Assembly (NCBI GenBank): GCA_028718045.1 | Contig: JAQUMQ010000005.1 | Location: 1 to 20,153 of the forward strand | DNA from: Actinomycetota bacterium | GTDB taxonomy: Bacteria; Actinomycetota; Humimicrobiia; Humimicrobiales; Humimicrobiaceae | Direction of reading: 5' to 3' | DNA length: 20,153 bases | Notes under the pieces: model-generated | Databases searched by the model: none | The model's input: the letters and a program-made list of their open reading frames with translations, nothing else | What the model was told of the DNA's origin: nothing | Shown: positions 13,300 to 20,153 of the stretch, in pieces | Layout: every line of letters starts with the position of its first letter | Numbering within the stretch: the first letter of the stretch is position 1 | Position numbers and translations under genes: made by a program

Positions 13300-14433
13300 T
13301 TGTACAGACATAAAAAAGGCAAGAAAAACATAAGCGCTTCAAATTTGGGTAATATCTCTGTGATGAGAAATATCGGCATATTTTCATGGTCAATTATTGG
13401 CCTTCTGATAATAGTTTCGTTGTTTTTTTATATAATTTATTTAATGAAAACCGCAATAATCCCTCTGCTTATAGGCGTTATAATCGCATATATGCTTATA
13501 CCCCTCGTAAAATTGCTTAAGAAAAAAATGAGAAAAATATTTGCCGTTTCGATAACATATTTCGTTTTCATTGCCATAATCTTTGTTTTAATGTTTTTTA
13601 TAATACCGCTTGTCATCGAGCAGTTTAAAACTTTTGTAGGTAAAATACCGCTTTATCTTGAAGGCATAACAAAATTTTTAAATGATTATTTGAAGAACAG
13701 CATACTGATGAAGAACCTCGGGAATATAATCGGAACCGAGTCAATTCCTGCGGATTCTCAGGAAATTACAAAATATATTTTAAATACTCTTAATTTAAAT
13801 AATATCAATATTTTCCAGAGTGCAACCACCGTAACAAAAACTGTTTTTAACATAATCATTAATTTCATTATCGGCCCTATCCTCGGTTTTTATATATTAA
13901 AGGATACCGATATCATAGTTAACACATTTTTAAAAATAACGCCAAGAAGATATAAAAACCAAGCGGTTACGATTTTAAATAAGATCAACAATGTTTTCGG
14001 AAAATATGTAAGAGGCCAGCTCATAATTTCTTTAATAGTCGGAATATTATGTACCATCGTATTACTGATATTGAAGGTGGATTTTGCTGTTCTTCTCGGA
14101 TTTACGGCAGGCATATTTAATCTTATCCCATTCCTCGGGCCTATCATCGGAGCAATTCCGGCCGCGCTTACGGCACTTTTCATTTCACCCTTAAGAGCGT
14201 TGCTTGTCATTATCTTGTTTGTTGCAGTACAGCAGATAGATAACTATATTATTTCTCCAAACATAATGAAATATCAGGTCGGTCTCCATCCGGGAGTCAT
14301 AATTTTTTCGTTGATTGCCGGCGGGGCTGTTTTCGGATGGTTTGGCCTCTTGCTTGCGGTACCCACCGTTGCGATAATACAGGAAGTGTTAAGATACTAT
14401 TTAATCGAAAAAAAACAAAGCATATCGCGATAA
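13300..14433 (+). CDS. AI-2E/PerM-family membrane transporter
   Basis: 377 residues if begun at TTG 13300; ATG at 13363 is an alternative, and neither has a clear ribosome-binding site. The layout is typical of the family: three N-terminal helices (about 26-110), a soluble amphipathic region, paired helices, and the C-terminal signature QQIDNYIISPNIMKYQVGLHPGVIIFSLIAGG (the stretch from nucleotide 14232 to 14328) followed by GWFGLLLAVP. Family members export small molecules such as autoinducer-2 or act as Na+/H+ antiporters; the substrate here is unknown. The last 37 bp overlap the end of larC on the other strand. Confidence 0.88.
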   Translation: MYRHKKGKKNISASNLGNISVMRNIGIFSWSIIGLLIIVSLFFYIIYLMKTAIIPLLIGVIIAYMLIPLVKLLKKKMRKIFAVSITYFVFIAIIFVLMFFIIPLVIEQFKTFVGKIPLYLEGITKFLNDYLKNSILMKNLGNIIGTESIPADSQEITKYILNTLNLNNINIFQSATTVTKTVFNIIINFIIGPILGFYILKDTDIIVNTFLKITPRRYKNQAVTILNKINNVFGKYVRGQLIISLIVGILCTIVLLILKVDFAVLLGFTAGIFNLIPFLGPIIGAIPAALTALFISPLRALLVIILFVAVQQIDNYIISPNIMKYQVGLHPGVIIFSLIAGGAVFGWFGLLLAVPTVAIIQEVLRYYLIEKKQSISR

Positions 14434-15593
14434 ACTTCCTTTATCGGTTTGCCTGTTTTTTTAGCTAAAGCCCTGCAAGATTCGTATTCGGGAGAAGTGG
14501 TCAGTGCTTTCCCCTCTTTATAGCCGACTTTGATCTTTGCTTCACCGTAAGGCAGTTTTACCGTATGAAATTTCCGTTGCAATAAATATCTTTTTATTTC
14601 ACTTCTTCTTATTCCCAAAGTTGAAGTTTCCGTAAATAAAATATTTAAGATTTTTTCGACATCGCTTTTAATGCAAAGCACGCTTACTTTCACTGCCTGT
14701 CTGTTCTTTTTCATGAATATCGGTTCCGTCCAGGCATCGAGTACTTTTTCTTCAAACAGCTTTTCCATCAGATACCCGAGGATCTCGGGTGAAGCATCAT
14801 CGATGTTTGTTGACAATAAAGTCAGATTTTCATTTGCAAATTTAAAATCATCGGTAGATTCTCCTTGCGGCTCAGACTTCTCTCCCAAAACCAGCCTTAG
14901 CAAATTAGGCGGGCCTTCTTTTTCGATCGTACCGCATCCGAAACCCGTGCCTTTCACCTTAATCAAGGGAATTCCCCCAAAGCTTTTTGTAAGGCTTTTG
15001 GCTATTGCCGCTCCCGTGGGAGTCGTGACTTCAAAATCAAAATTACCATCATATACGGGAACGTCCCTGAGAATTTCAAGTGTCGCAGGGGCAGGCACAG
15101 GCAATAAACCATGCATGGTTTGAACGAATCCTTTGCCAAGCGGAATATTTGCACAAAAAACTTCTCGTATTTCAAGCTGGGTAATCCCTATCGCGGTACC
15201 GGCTATGTCAACTATAGAGTCAACGGCTCCGACTTCATGAAAATGGATTTTCTCTTTCTCGACCTGATGAACTTTGGCTTCAGCCGTTGCGATTATATCA
15301 AATATCGAAATAGATATTTCTTTTGCTTTTTTTTTAATCGAGCTGCTGTTTATCAAATTTAAAATATCCGAATATGTTCTGTGATGATGATCGTGTGTGG
15401 TTTCGACTATGAATTTTGATGCGCTTATGCCTGATTTTTTCGTCTTTTCGGATTTAACTTCGTATCCTCCGATATTTATTTTTCCGAGTTCCTCTTTCAG
15501 GAAATCAAAATCAAGCCCAAGGTCAATCAATGCACCGACCATCATATCTCCGCTTATTCCGCTGAAACAATCGATATAAAGTATTTTCTTCAT
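14397..15593 (-). CDS. larC: Nickel pincer cofactor cyclometallase LarC
   Basis: 398 residues from the ATG at 15593, which has AGGAAGG 5 bases upstream; a TTG one codon earlier is less likely. LarC inserts nickel into the pincer nucleotide cofactor of lactate racemase-type enzymes in a CTP-dependent step. Landmarks are YIDCFSGISGDMMVGALIDLG at the N-terminus, a His-rich stretch THDHHHRTYSDIL, HFHEVGAVDSIVDIAG, HGLLPVPAPATLEIL, TTPTGAAIAK, STNIDDASPEILGYL, PIFMKKNRQAVKV and SPEYESCRALAKKTGKP. Both halves are in one frame, unlike Lactobacillus plantarum, where the two parts are joined by frameshifting. It follows the PHP gene directly. LarB, LarE and a LarA-type enzyme are not in the window. 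Confidence 0.95.
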   Translation of the reverse strand: MKKILYIDCFSGISGDMMVGALIDLGLDFDFLKEELGKINIGGYEVKSEKTKKSGISASKFIVETTHDHHHRTYSDILNLINSSSIKKKAKEISISIFDIIATAEAKVHQVEKEKIHFHEVGAVDSIVDIAGTAIGITQLEIREVFCANIPLGKGFVQTMHGLLPVPAPATLEILRDVPVYDGNFDFEVTTPTGAAIAKSLTKSFGGIPLIKVKGTGFGCGTIEKEGPPNLLRLVLGEKSEPQGESTDDFKFANENLTLLSTNIDDASPEILGYLMEKLFEEKVLDAWTEPIFMKKNRQAVKVSVLCIKSDVEKILNILFTETSTLGIRRSEIKRYLLQRKFHTVKLPYGEAKIKVGYKEGKALTTSPEYESCRALAKKTGKPIKEVYRDMLCFFSIK

Positions 15594-15606
15594 CAAAACC
15601 TTCCTA

Positions 15607-16266
15607 TCAATACCCCAATTTTTTTAAAAATTCTTTCACGTTGACTTCAAATACTTCCTTGATTTCGCTTTCCTCAAGCCCAGCCCCTTTTGCTACTTTT
15701 GTTTGCATGTCTCCTGAATAAAGATTTTTGTGAACATGCGAATCGCTGTTTATCAGAAATTTTGCGCCGGCTTTTCTGCCGGTCTTAACCACATGCCCAT
15801 TAGTGAGACAATGCCCGCCCTTGCATGTAATTTCAAGATAAATACCCCTTTTGGCTGCCTCTTTCGCTTCGTCAACGGTTATCAAACCCGGATGAGCAAG
15901 AATATCGACATAATCCGAATTTACTGCATTATGATTGGTTCCCGTTTCAACATTTTCAGAAATACTTTCCCCATGAACCACAACCAGTTTTGCGCCATTT
16001 TCCTTTGCATATTTTGCTATTTCTCCGATGCTTTCCGAAGGGATGTTGGTAAGTTCGACACCAGGAATTGCCGTTATGCCCCAATACCTTTTAGCGAGGG
16101 CGCAGTCTTTTGTTGCCGCTTCTATAACATAATCTATATTGGAATAACTTACATGATCGGTTATTCCTATAACCGAGTATCCGTTTGCGCAAGCTATTCT
16201 TATAAGTTCGATAGGGCTGTTTTCGCCATCGGACAAAAATGTGTGTGTATGAAAATCTGCGATCAT
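15607..16266 (-). CDS. PHP-domain metal-dependent phosphoesterase
   Basis: 219 residues covering one PHP domain. Metal-binding motifs are complete: DFHTHTFLSDGENSP (HxH at 6 and 8), ITDH (about 36-39), GVELTN, VVVHGES, ILAHPGL and NSDSHVH. PHP proteins use a trinuclear metal site to cleave phosphoesters; close relatives are called histidinol-phosphatase-like, but the substrate cannot be told from sequence and no histidine-synthesis gene is nearby. The ATG at 16266 has GGAGA about 5 bases upstream. It ends in TGA followed at once by an in-frame TAG, 13 bp before larC, so the two form an operon; a shared function is not established. Confidence 0.9.
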   Translation of the reverse strand: MIADFHTHTFLSDGENSPIELIRIACANGYSVIGITDHVSYSNIDYVIEAATKDCALAKRYWGITAIPGVELTNIPSESIGEIAKYAKENGAKLVVVHGESISENVETGTNHNAVNSDYVDILAHPGLITVDEAKEAAKRGIYLEITCKGGHCLTNGHVVKTGRKAGAKFLINSDSHVHKNLYSGDMQTKVAKGAGLEESEIKEVFEVNVKEFLKKLGY

Positions 16267-16393
16267 TGTTTCTCCAGGTAAATTTTAAATTATTAAATAA
16301 ATTTTAATCATTTTATCAATATAAAAAACAAAAAACTATAATTCTGTCTTATTTTATAATATTCTTAATCTTAAATTATAACCAAAACTTGAG

Positions 16394-17089
16394 ATGATTT
16401 TAAAAATATCACAACTTATAAACGATATAGGATTTTCCGTCTGCCATCAAATACCGCAAAGGACTTTGCTTTTCGGAAAAATATACATGCCGGTATGTTC
16501 GAGATGCACCGGTATATACATTGGTTTTTTTGTTTCGATAATCTTTTTGCTTTTGGCATTCAGAAAAAAAGAATCCGACCTTCCTCCCATTTACATAATA
16601 GCCGGAGCAGCGACTTTTATTCTTTCGGCAGTTATAGACGGAGGCTTGTCGTATTTTATGATTTATTCTACGAATAATGCCGTAAGATTGATTACGGGTT
16701 ACTTATTCGGGGCAGGAATTGCAATAATGCTTTATCCTGTTTTTAGTTATCAGTACTACAGTTCCCCGCAAAGTAAAAAGATATTTGATAATTTTAAATA
16801 TTTTATTTATTTTATCGTTGTTGCGGTGTTTTTTATGGTTATTCTCCTGCTTCAACTTCCCCCACTCGGAAAATTTTTTTATTTTTTAAACGGCATTGCC
16901 ATCGTATTTACTTTTTTATTTGCAAATCTTACGCTAATCCTCTTGGTCCCTTTTTTTGCGCAAAAAACTCAAAGATTATTAAGCAGGCACATCATCGTTC
17001 CCGTTGTTATCGCACTTGCCATAACAACCATCGAACTTTATGCCGTATTTAGGATTCGCTCTGCCCTTATTTCCAGCTTGGCAAAATAA
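16394..17089 (+). CDS. DUF2085 integral membrane protein
   Basis: 231 residues. The N-terminus carries the family signature VCHQIPQRTLLFGKI followed by CSRCTGIYIG, a CH...CxxCxGxYxG pattern that could bind a metal or be oxidised. About six transmembrane helices follow. The family has no established function. The ATG at 16394 has no strong ribosome-binding site. Upstream, TATAAC (16377-16382) would start transcription a few bases before the ATG, but no good -35 is visible; two further TATAAT words lie at 16337-16342 and 16355-16360. The gene is divergent from the PHP-larC operon and converges with the PAP2 gene. Confidence 0.8.
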   Translation: MILKISQLINDIGFSVCHQIPQRTLLFGKIYMPVCSRCTGIYIGFFVSIIFLLLAFRKKESDLPPIYIIAGAATFILSAVIDGGLSYFMIYSTNNAVRLITGYLFGAGIAIMLYPVFSYQYYSSPQSKKIFDNFKYFIYFIVVAVFFMVILLLQLPPLGKFFYFLNGIAIVFTFLFANLTLILLVPFFAQKTQRLLSRHIIVPVVIALAITTIELYAVFRIRSALISSLAK

Positions 17090-17265
17090 TGCTGCCTGCC
17101 AATCGTTAATTGTTTTTAAATCCACATAACATATCATAATACATATTGCATTTATTTTATATCATGCTTATATATCTGATATATGTTTTTAGTATATCAA
17201 ACAAAGAATACGGCAGATTATACATATAATGCATCAAAGGCTATAGCTTTTTAAAATAAGCCGTT
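17090..17265. other. AT-rich convergent intergenic region
   Basis: No gene is seen between the converging DUF2085 and PAP2 genes. A 15-bp palindrome, ATATATCTGATATAT (17170-17184), is the only clear structure; it lacks a G-C stem, and no intrinsic terminator can be supported for either gene. Confidence 0.4.
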
Positions 17266-17871
17266 TTATAACGTCAAACCGGCATCAAACAGTCCGAAAA
17301 AACTATATCCGAATAAAGATGTTATCAGGGTAAGAAAAGATCCCGCTATTACCTGCGCAATGGTATGCCTTTTTATTTTTACCCTTGCCCATGCAACCAA
17401 AGGAACGAACGCCATCAAGAATAAAGTCCATTTTCCAAAAAGCACGTAATAAGTAATAACGGTAAAAGTAATCCAACTTGTATGAAAGCTTATTTTCCAG
17501 AAATATGTAATAATTGTCAATATAAAAGTCGTTATAAAAGATGTAAAAAAAATCGCTCTCAAATAAAAAGGTGCTTTTAAAATATAAAAGACAAAAAATC
17601 CAAGCAGATAACTCATATTGCTTACGATAAGAGGTCTAAGTCTGTCTTCTCTTCTGGGAACATGCAGGTCGTTTATAATTTTTTTCTTATAAAGAAACAC
17701 TATAAACATAAACGGTATTATGCTCCCAAATAATATGCAAAAAAAGGTCCACAATGCAATCTCCCCGACCTTTTCAAGCATGAATATGTTAATAAATAAA
17801 TAAGCAGGGATCGAAATATACGACCCGTCGAATATGTAAGATATCGTTTTGGCAAACTTATTGATCTTCAA
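17266..17871 (-). CDS. PAP2-superfamily integral membrane protein
   Basis: 201 residues with six predicted transmembrane helices. The phosphatase signature is present in the short form found in many bacterial and archaeal PAP2 proteins: PRREDRLRP (72-80) for motif 1, SFHTSW for motif 2 and RVKIKRHTIAQVIAGS for motif 3, each supplying the expected Arg or His. Such enzymes remove phosphate from lipid or isoprenoid phosphates at the membrane; the exact substrate is unknown. The start is probably TTG at 17871, with AAAGGG about 10 bases upstream; an ATG just before it is out of frame. It is divergent from the GGDEF gene. Confidence 0.82.
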   Translation of the reverse strand: MKINKFAKTISYIFDGSYISIPAYLFINIFMLEKVGEIALWTFFCILFGSIIPFMFIVFLYKKKIINDLHVPRREDRLRPLIVSNMSYLLGFFVFYILKAPFYLRAIFFTSFITTFILTIITYFWKISFHTSWITFTVITYYVLFGKWTLFLMAFVPLVAWARVKIKRHTIAQVIAGSFLTLITSLFGYSFFGLFDAGLTL

Positions 17872-18020
17872 AGCATTGTTTCCCTTTATTTATAATTATT
17901 TTATAATAGTCCTAAAAATTCCAAACAACGAAAAATACTTTAATATAAAATCGACAAAAAATAAATTTATTTAAATTATATATTCTTCTTCTGTCGTCTA
18001 TTTTATTAATTTTATTATTC

Positions 18021-18037
18021 TGTTATAATTTTATAAC
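18021..18037 (+). promoter_or_regulatory. Extended -10 promoter and palindrome before the GGDEF gene
   Basis: TGTTATAAT (18021-18029) is an extended -10 element. It overlaps the palindrome GTTATAA-TT-TTATAAC (18022-18037), which could be an operator. The predicted start is near 18036, giving a leader of about 45 bases that has no Shine-Dalgarno before the ATG at 18081. Confidence 0.5.
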
Positions 18038-18080
18038 ACTTGTTGCAACTACTAAAACACCGATTGATATTAATAAGACA

Positions 18081-19880
18081 ATGAAAAAATCTGGCGAACT
18101 ATTTTCAAATTTAGAAAAGAGATACGCGGAACTTTTAGCCAAAGAAGCCCTGTTTACAGAGGTTTTTAATAACATCAATACCGCAATCGCAATATTCGAG
18201 GTTATAGACAAGGGAAAAGATTTTGTTTTTAAAGATATTAACAAAGCAGCGGAAAAAATTGAAAAAGTTAAAAAAAAGGACTTGTTAGGTAAAAGCGTCA
18301 AAGAAGTTTTTCCCCAAATAACAACCATCGGCTTACTTGATATATTTAAAAAAGTTTACGAAACAGGAGAAGCGGAAAATCTTCCCATATCCTTATGCAG
18401 GGATAACAAAATATCAAGCAGCAGAGAAAATTATATTTTCAAACTTCCTTCAGAAGAAATAGTAGTATTATATGAAGACTCAACCAAATTAAAACAAGCA
18501 TACGAAGAAATAAAAATATGCGAAGAAAAGTACAAAGACTTATTTGAAAGCTCCATTGACGGAATATATCAGTCGACGATAGAGGGTAAATATATTGATG
18601 CAAATCCCGCACTTGTCAAGATACTGGGATACGACAACAAAGAAGAGCTTATCAAGATAGACATACCTACGCAGCTTTATGCTCACAAGGAAGACAGGCC
18701 AAGGCAAAATAACAGAAACAGGCTGTTCGAAACAAAACTAAAGAAAAAAGATGGTTCGGTAATAGATGTCGAAATAAGCTCAAAAGTGATATATAAAAAT
18801 AACGAACCCGCATTTTATGCAGGAATAGTAAGAGACATAACACAGCGTAAAAAATTCGAAGAAAAATTAAAATTTCTGTCTTTTCACGATAAATTGACGG
18901 AATTATATAACAGAGCGTATTTCGAAGAAGAACTAAAAAGAGTCGATACGGTAAGACAACTTCCGCTAAGCATCATCATCGCCGACATCAATTGTCTTAA
19001 GCTCGTAAACGATGCATTCGGCCACAGCAAAGGAGATGCTCTTTTACGCACCTGCGCCAGGATTTTTAAAAAGTGTTTCAGAAAAGAAGACATAATCGCA
19101 AGATGGGGCGGGGATGAATTTGCCATGCTTTTACCGCTGACAACCCAGCAAAAAACTATCGAAATTAAAAACCGTATAATCGTGGAATGTCAGAAAGCAG
19201 CAATCGATAAAAATATACCTGTCAGCATATCGATAGGCAGTTCAACCAAAACTACGGAGGAAAAAGATATAAATACGGTAATAATCGAGGCTGAAGAGCA
19301 GATGTACCAAAGCAAATTAACCGAAAGCAAAAATGTATCGAATGCCATCATAACCTCACTTTCAAAAGCTCTTTCCGAAAAAGGGATCGAAACAAAAAAT
19401 CACATAAATAAAACAGGAATTCTTGCCATGCGTCTTGGGAGAAGTTTAAACCTTTCGGAAAATCAATTAAACGAACTGCATCTTCTGTCTTTTTTGCATA
19501 ACATAGGTAAAATTGTCATACCTGACGAAATTTTATTAAAAAAAGACAATTTATCGGAATCGGACTGGAAAATAATCAAAAGGCATCCTCAAATAGGATA
19601 TAACATAATCCGCTCGTCCTCAAATCTTGCGCATATCGCAGATGCGATACTTGCACACCACGAATGCTGGGATGGTTCGGGATATCCTCAGGGTTTACAA
19701 AAAGAAGATATACCGATTACTTCGAGGATCATATCCGTCGTAAGCACATATGATTTAATAGCAAACGGAAGAGCATATAAACAAAAAGTAAGCCATGCCG
19801 CTGCCGTCGAGGAGTTAAAAAATGGCGCAGGAAAACAATTCGACCCATACATAGTCAAAAAATTTCTGCAAATCCTTTAG
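18081..19880 (+). CDS. PAS-GGDEF-HD-GYP signalling protein with degenerate HD-GYP
   Basis: 599 residues, no transmembrane helix, so cytoplasmic. Order: a PAS-like domain (about 24-130), a second PAS domain (about 150-258) ending VRDITQRKKFEEKL, a GGDEF domain (about 263-420) and an HD-GYP domain (about 430-599). The GGDEF site is intact (GGDEF at 343-347) with an RxxD inhibitory site RKED (334-337), so cyclic-di-GMP synthesis with product inhibition is predicted. The HD-GYP domain keeps HHECWDGSGYP (526-536), but the HD pair is His473-Asn474 (LHNIGK) and the later metal Asp (family VADxYD) is Ser555 (VVSTYD). It is therefore probably a poor or inactive phosphodiesterase. The signal sensed by the PAS domains is unknown. 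Confidence 0.92.
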   Translation: MKKSGELFSNLEKRYAELLAKEALFTEVFNNINTAIAIFEVIDKGKDFVFKDINKAAEKIEKVKKKDLLGKSVKEVFPQITTIGLLDIFKKVYETGEAENLPISLCRDNKISSSRENYIFKLPSEEIVVLYEDSTKLKQAYEEIKICEEKYKDLFESSIDGIYQSTIEGKYIDANPALVKILGYDNKEELIKIDIPTQLYAHKEDRPRQNNRNRLFETKLKKKDGSVIDVEISSKVIYKNNEPAFYAGIVRDITQRKKFEEKLKFLSFHDKLTELYNRAYFEEELKRVDTVRQLPLSIIIADINCLKLVNDAFGHSKGDALLRTCARIFKKCFRKEDIIARWGGDEFAMLLPLTTQQKTIEIKNRIIVECQKAAIDKNIPVSISIGSSTKTTEEKDINTVIIEAEEQMYQSKLTESKNVSNAIITSLSKALSEKGIETKNHINKTGILAMRLGRSLNLSENQLNELHLLSFLHNIGKIVIPDEILLKKDNLSESDWKIIKRHPQIGYNIIRSSSNLAHIADAILAHHECWDGSGYPQGLQKEDIPITSRIISVVSTYDLIANGRAYKQKVSHAAAVEELKNGAGKQFDPYIVKKFLQIL

Positions 19881-20054
19881 AAAAAATCGAATTCTTCATA
19901 TAATATTAAAAATATTTTTAATCTATGATCTGCGAAGCTTCTTTCGTGTAAAATCAATTCCCAGGGCACTACCTATGTCATCTGATATCTTGCTTCTGTA
20001 ATTAAAATTTACCGCTTAATATTCATATTTATGATAATAATTTACAATAAAAAA
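19881..20054. other. Intergenic region after the GGDEF gene
   Basis: No coding region is supported. An AT-only perfect palindrome, ATTAAAAATATTTTTAAT (19905-19922), lies 25 bp after the stop and could weakly terminate transcription from either side; nothing else is recognisable. Confidence 0.4.
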
Positions 20055-20090
20055 TCCCCTAAAAGCCTCTTATTAAAGGAGACTTGGGGA
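20051..20090 (-). terminator. Rho-independent terminator for a minus-strand transcript entering from the right
   Basis: TCCCC (20055-20059) pairs with GGGGA (20086-20090), and AAGCCTC pairs with GAGACTT with one mismatch inside it, giving a bulged stem. On the minus strand the stem is followed by ATTTTTTATTG. The transcript would start beyond the right edge, and no minus-strand gene lies downstream before the GGDEF gene. Confidence 0.6.
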
Positions 20091-20153
20091 ATTGTTAGGT
20101 ATTTTTCTTTCAGCTATGCTGCCAAACTAACGAGGCTAATCTTTGCAATAATT
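20091..20153 (-). ncRNA. Possible 3' end of a structured RNA
   Basis: Read on the minus strand, this holds GCAAAG, then GTTAG pairing with CTAAC, enclosing the small hairpin CAGC-ATA-GCTG, then leads into the terminator at 20090-20051. No open reading frame is visible on this strand here. A riboswitch-like or small-RNA origin is only a guess, as the 5' part lies outside the window. Confidence 0.2.

Noticed and set aside
20094..20135. Integron attC-like site (GTTAGGT)
   Set aside because: A matching RYYYAAC partner is not present at a suitable distance, and the word is explained by a short stem beside the terminator.

Overview
The window is 20.15 kb of AT-rich bacterial DNA. The genes point to a strict anaerobe with corrinoid and nickel-cofactor metabolism: a methyltransferase-type corrinoid protein, LarC, a 4Fe-4S uracil-DNA-glycosylase homologue and a membrane oxidoreductase of the complex I/group-4 hydrogenase superfamily. 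The phylum cannot be fixed from the sequence. Several genes have good Shine-Dalgarno sites (ribH, hipS, hipT, the corrinoid gene, PHP, larC). Others have none, and two of these start within a few bases of the predicted transcription start.

Layout. (1) 1-1140: the end of ribBA and complete ribH, riboflavin synthesis. (2) 1274-2886: a tripartite hipBST toxin-antitoxin locus behind four TATAC-N8-GTATA operators arranged as a 73-bp duplicated unit. (3) 2887-3369: a gene-free stretch with hairpins, a 44-bp direct repeat and a terminator. (4) 3370-4780: a corrinoid protein gene (minus) divergent from a degenerate 4Fe-4S uracil-DNA-glycosylase-like gene (plus). (5) 13030 down to 4784, all minus: an eight-gene complex I-like cluster in the order A-B-CD-H-I-J-K-N, then two genes for exported wall-associated proteins (a DUF1287-like protein and a 3D-domain protein). 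(6) 13300-14433: an AI-2E/PerM-type membrane protein, whose tail overlaps the larC tail. (7) 16266 down to 14397, minus: a PHP-domain hydrolase and larC. (8) 16394-17089: a DUF2085 membrane protein (plus). (9) 17871-17266: a PAP2-family membrane protein (minus). (10) 18081-19880: a PAS-GGDEF-HD-GYP protein. (11) 19881-20153: no gene; a minus-strand terminator and possibly the 3' end of a structured RNA.

The most unusual part is the complex I-like cluster. It keeps canonical gene order and every iron-sulphur cysteine (NuoB and NuoI types), but has no NuoEFG, L or M. By-eye alignment suggests it has lost many residues used for quinone binding and proton pumping: the HPSTHG loop of NuoD, both membrane glutamates of NuoK, the ENRxPFDLPEAE loop of NuoH, and the TM5 Glu and TM8 Lys of NuoN. 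The catalytic subunit also lacks NiFe-binding cysteines, so it is not a hydrogenase. The single antiporter-like gene (nuoN-like) carries an in-frame TAG at codon 191, with uninterrupted homology on both sides. The complex is therefore either a repurposed redox module or one that is decaying.

Three other proteins in the window keep a family fold while key residues are changed: the uracil-DNA-glycosylase homologue, the DUF1287 protein (no catalytic Cys/His) and the HD-GYP domain (HD to HN and a second Asp lost, next to an intact GGDEF). All alignments here are by eye, without database searches.
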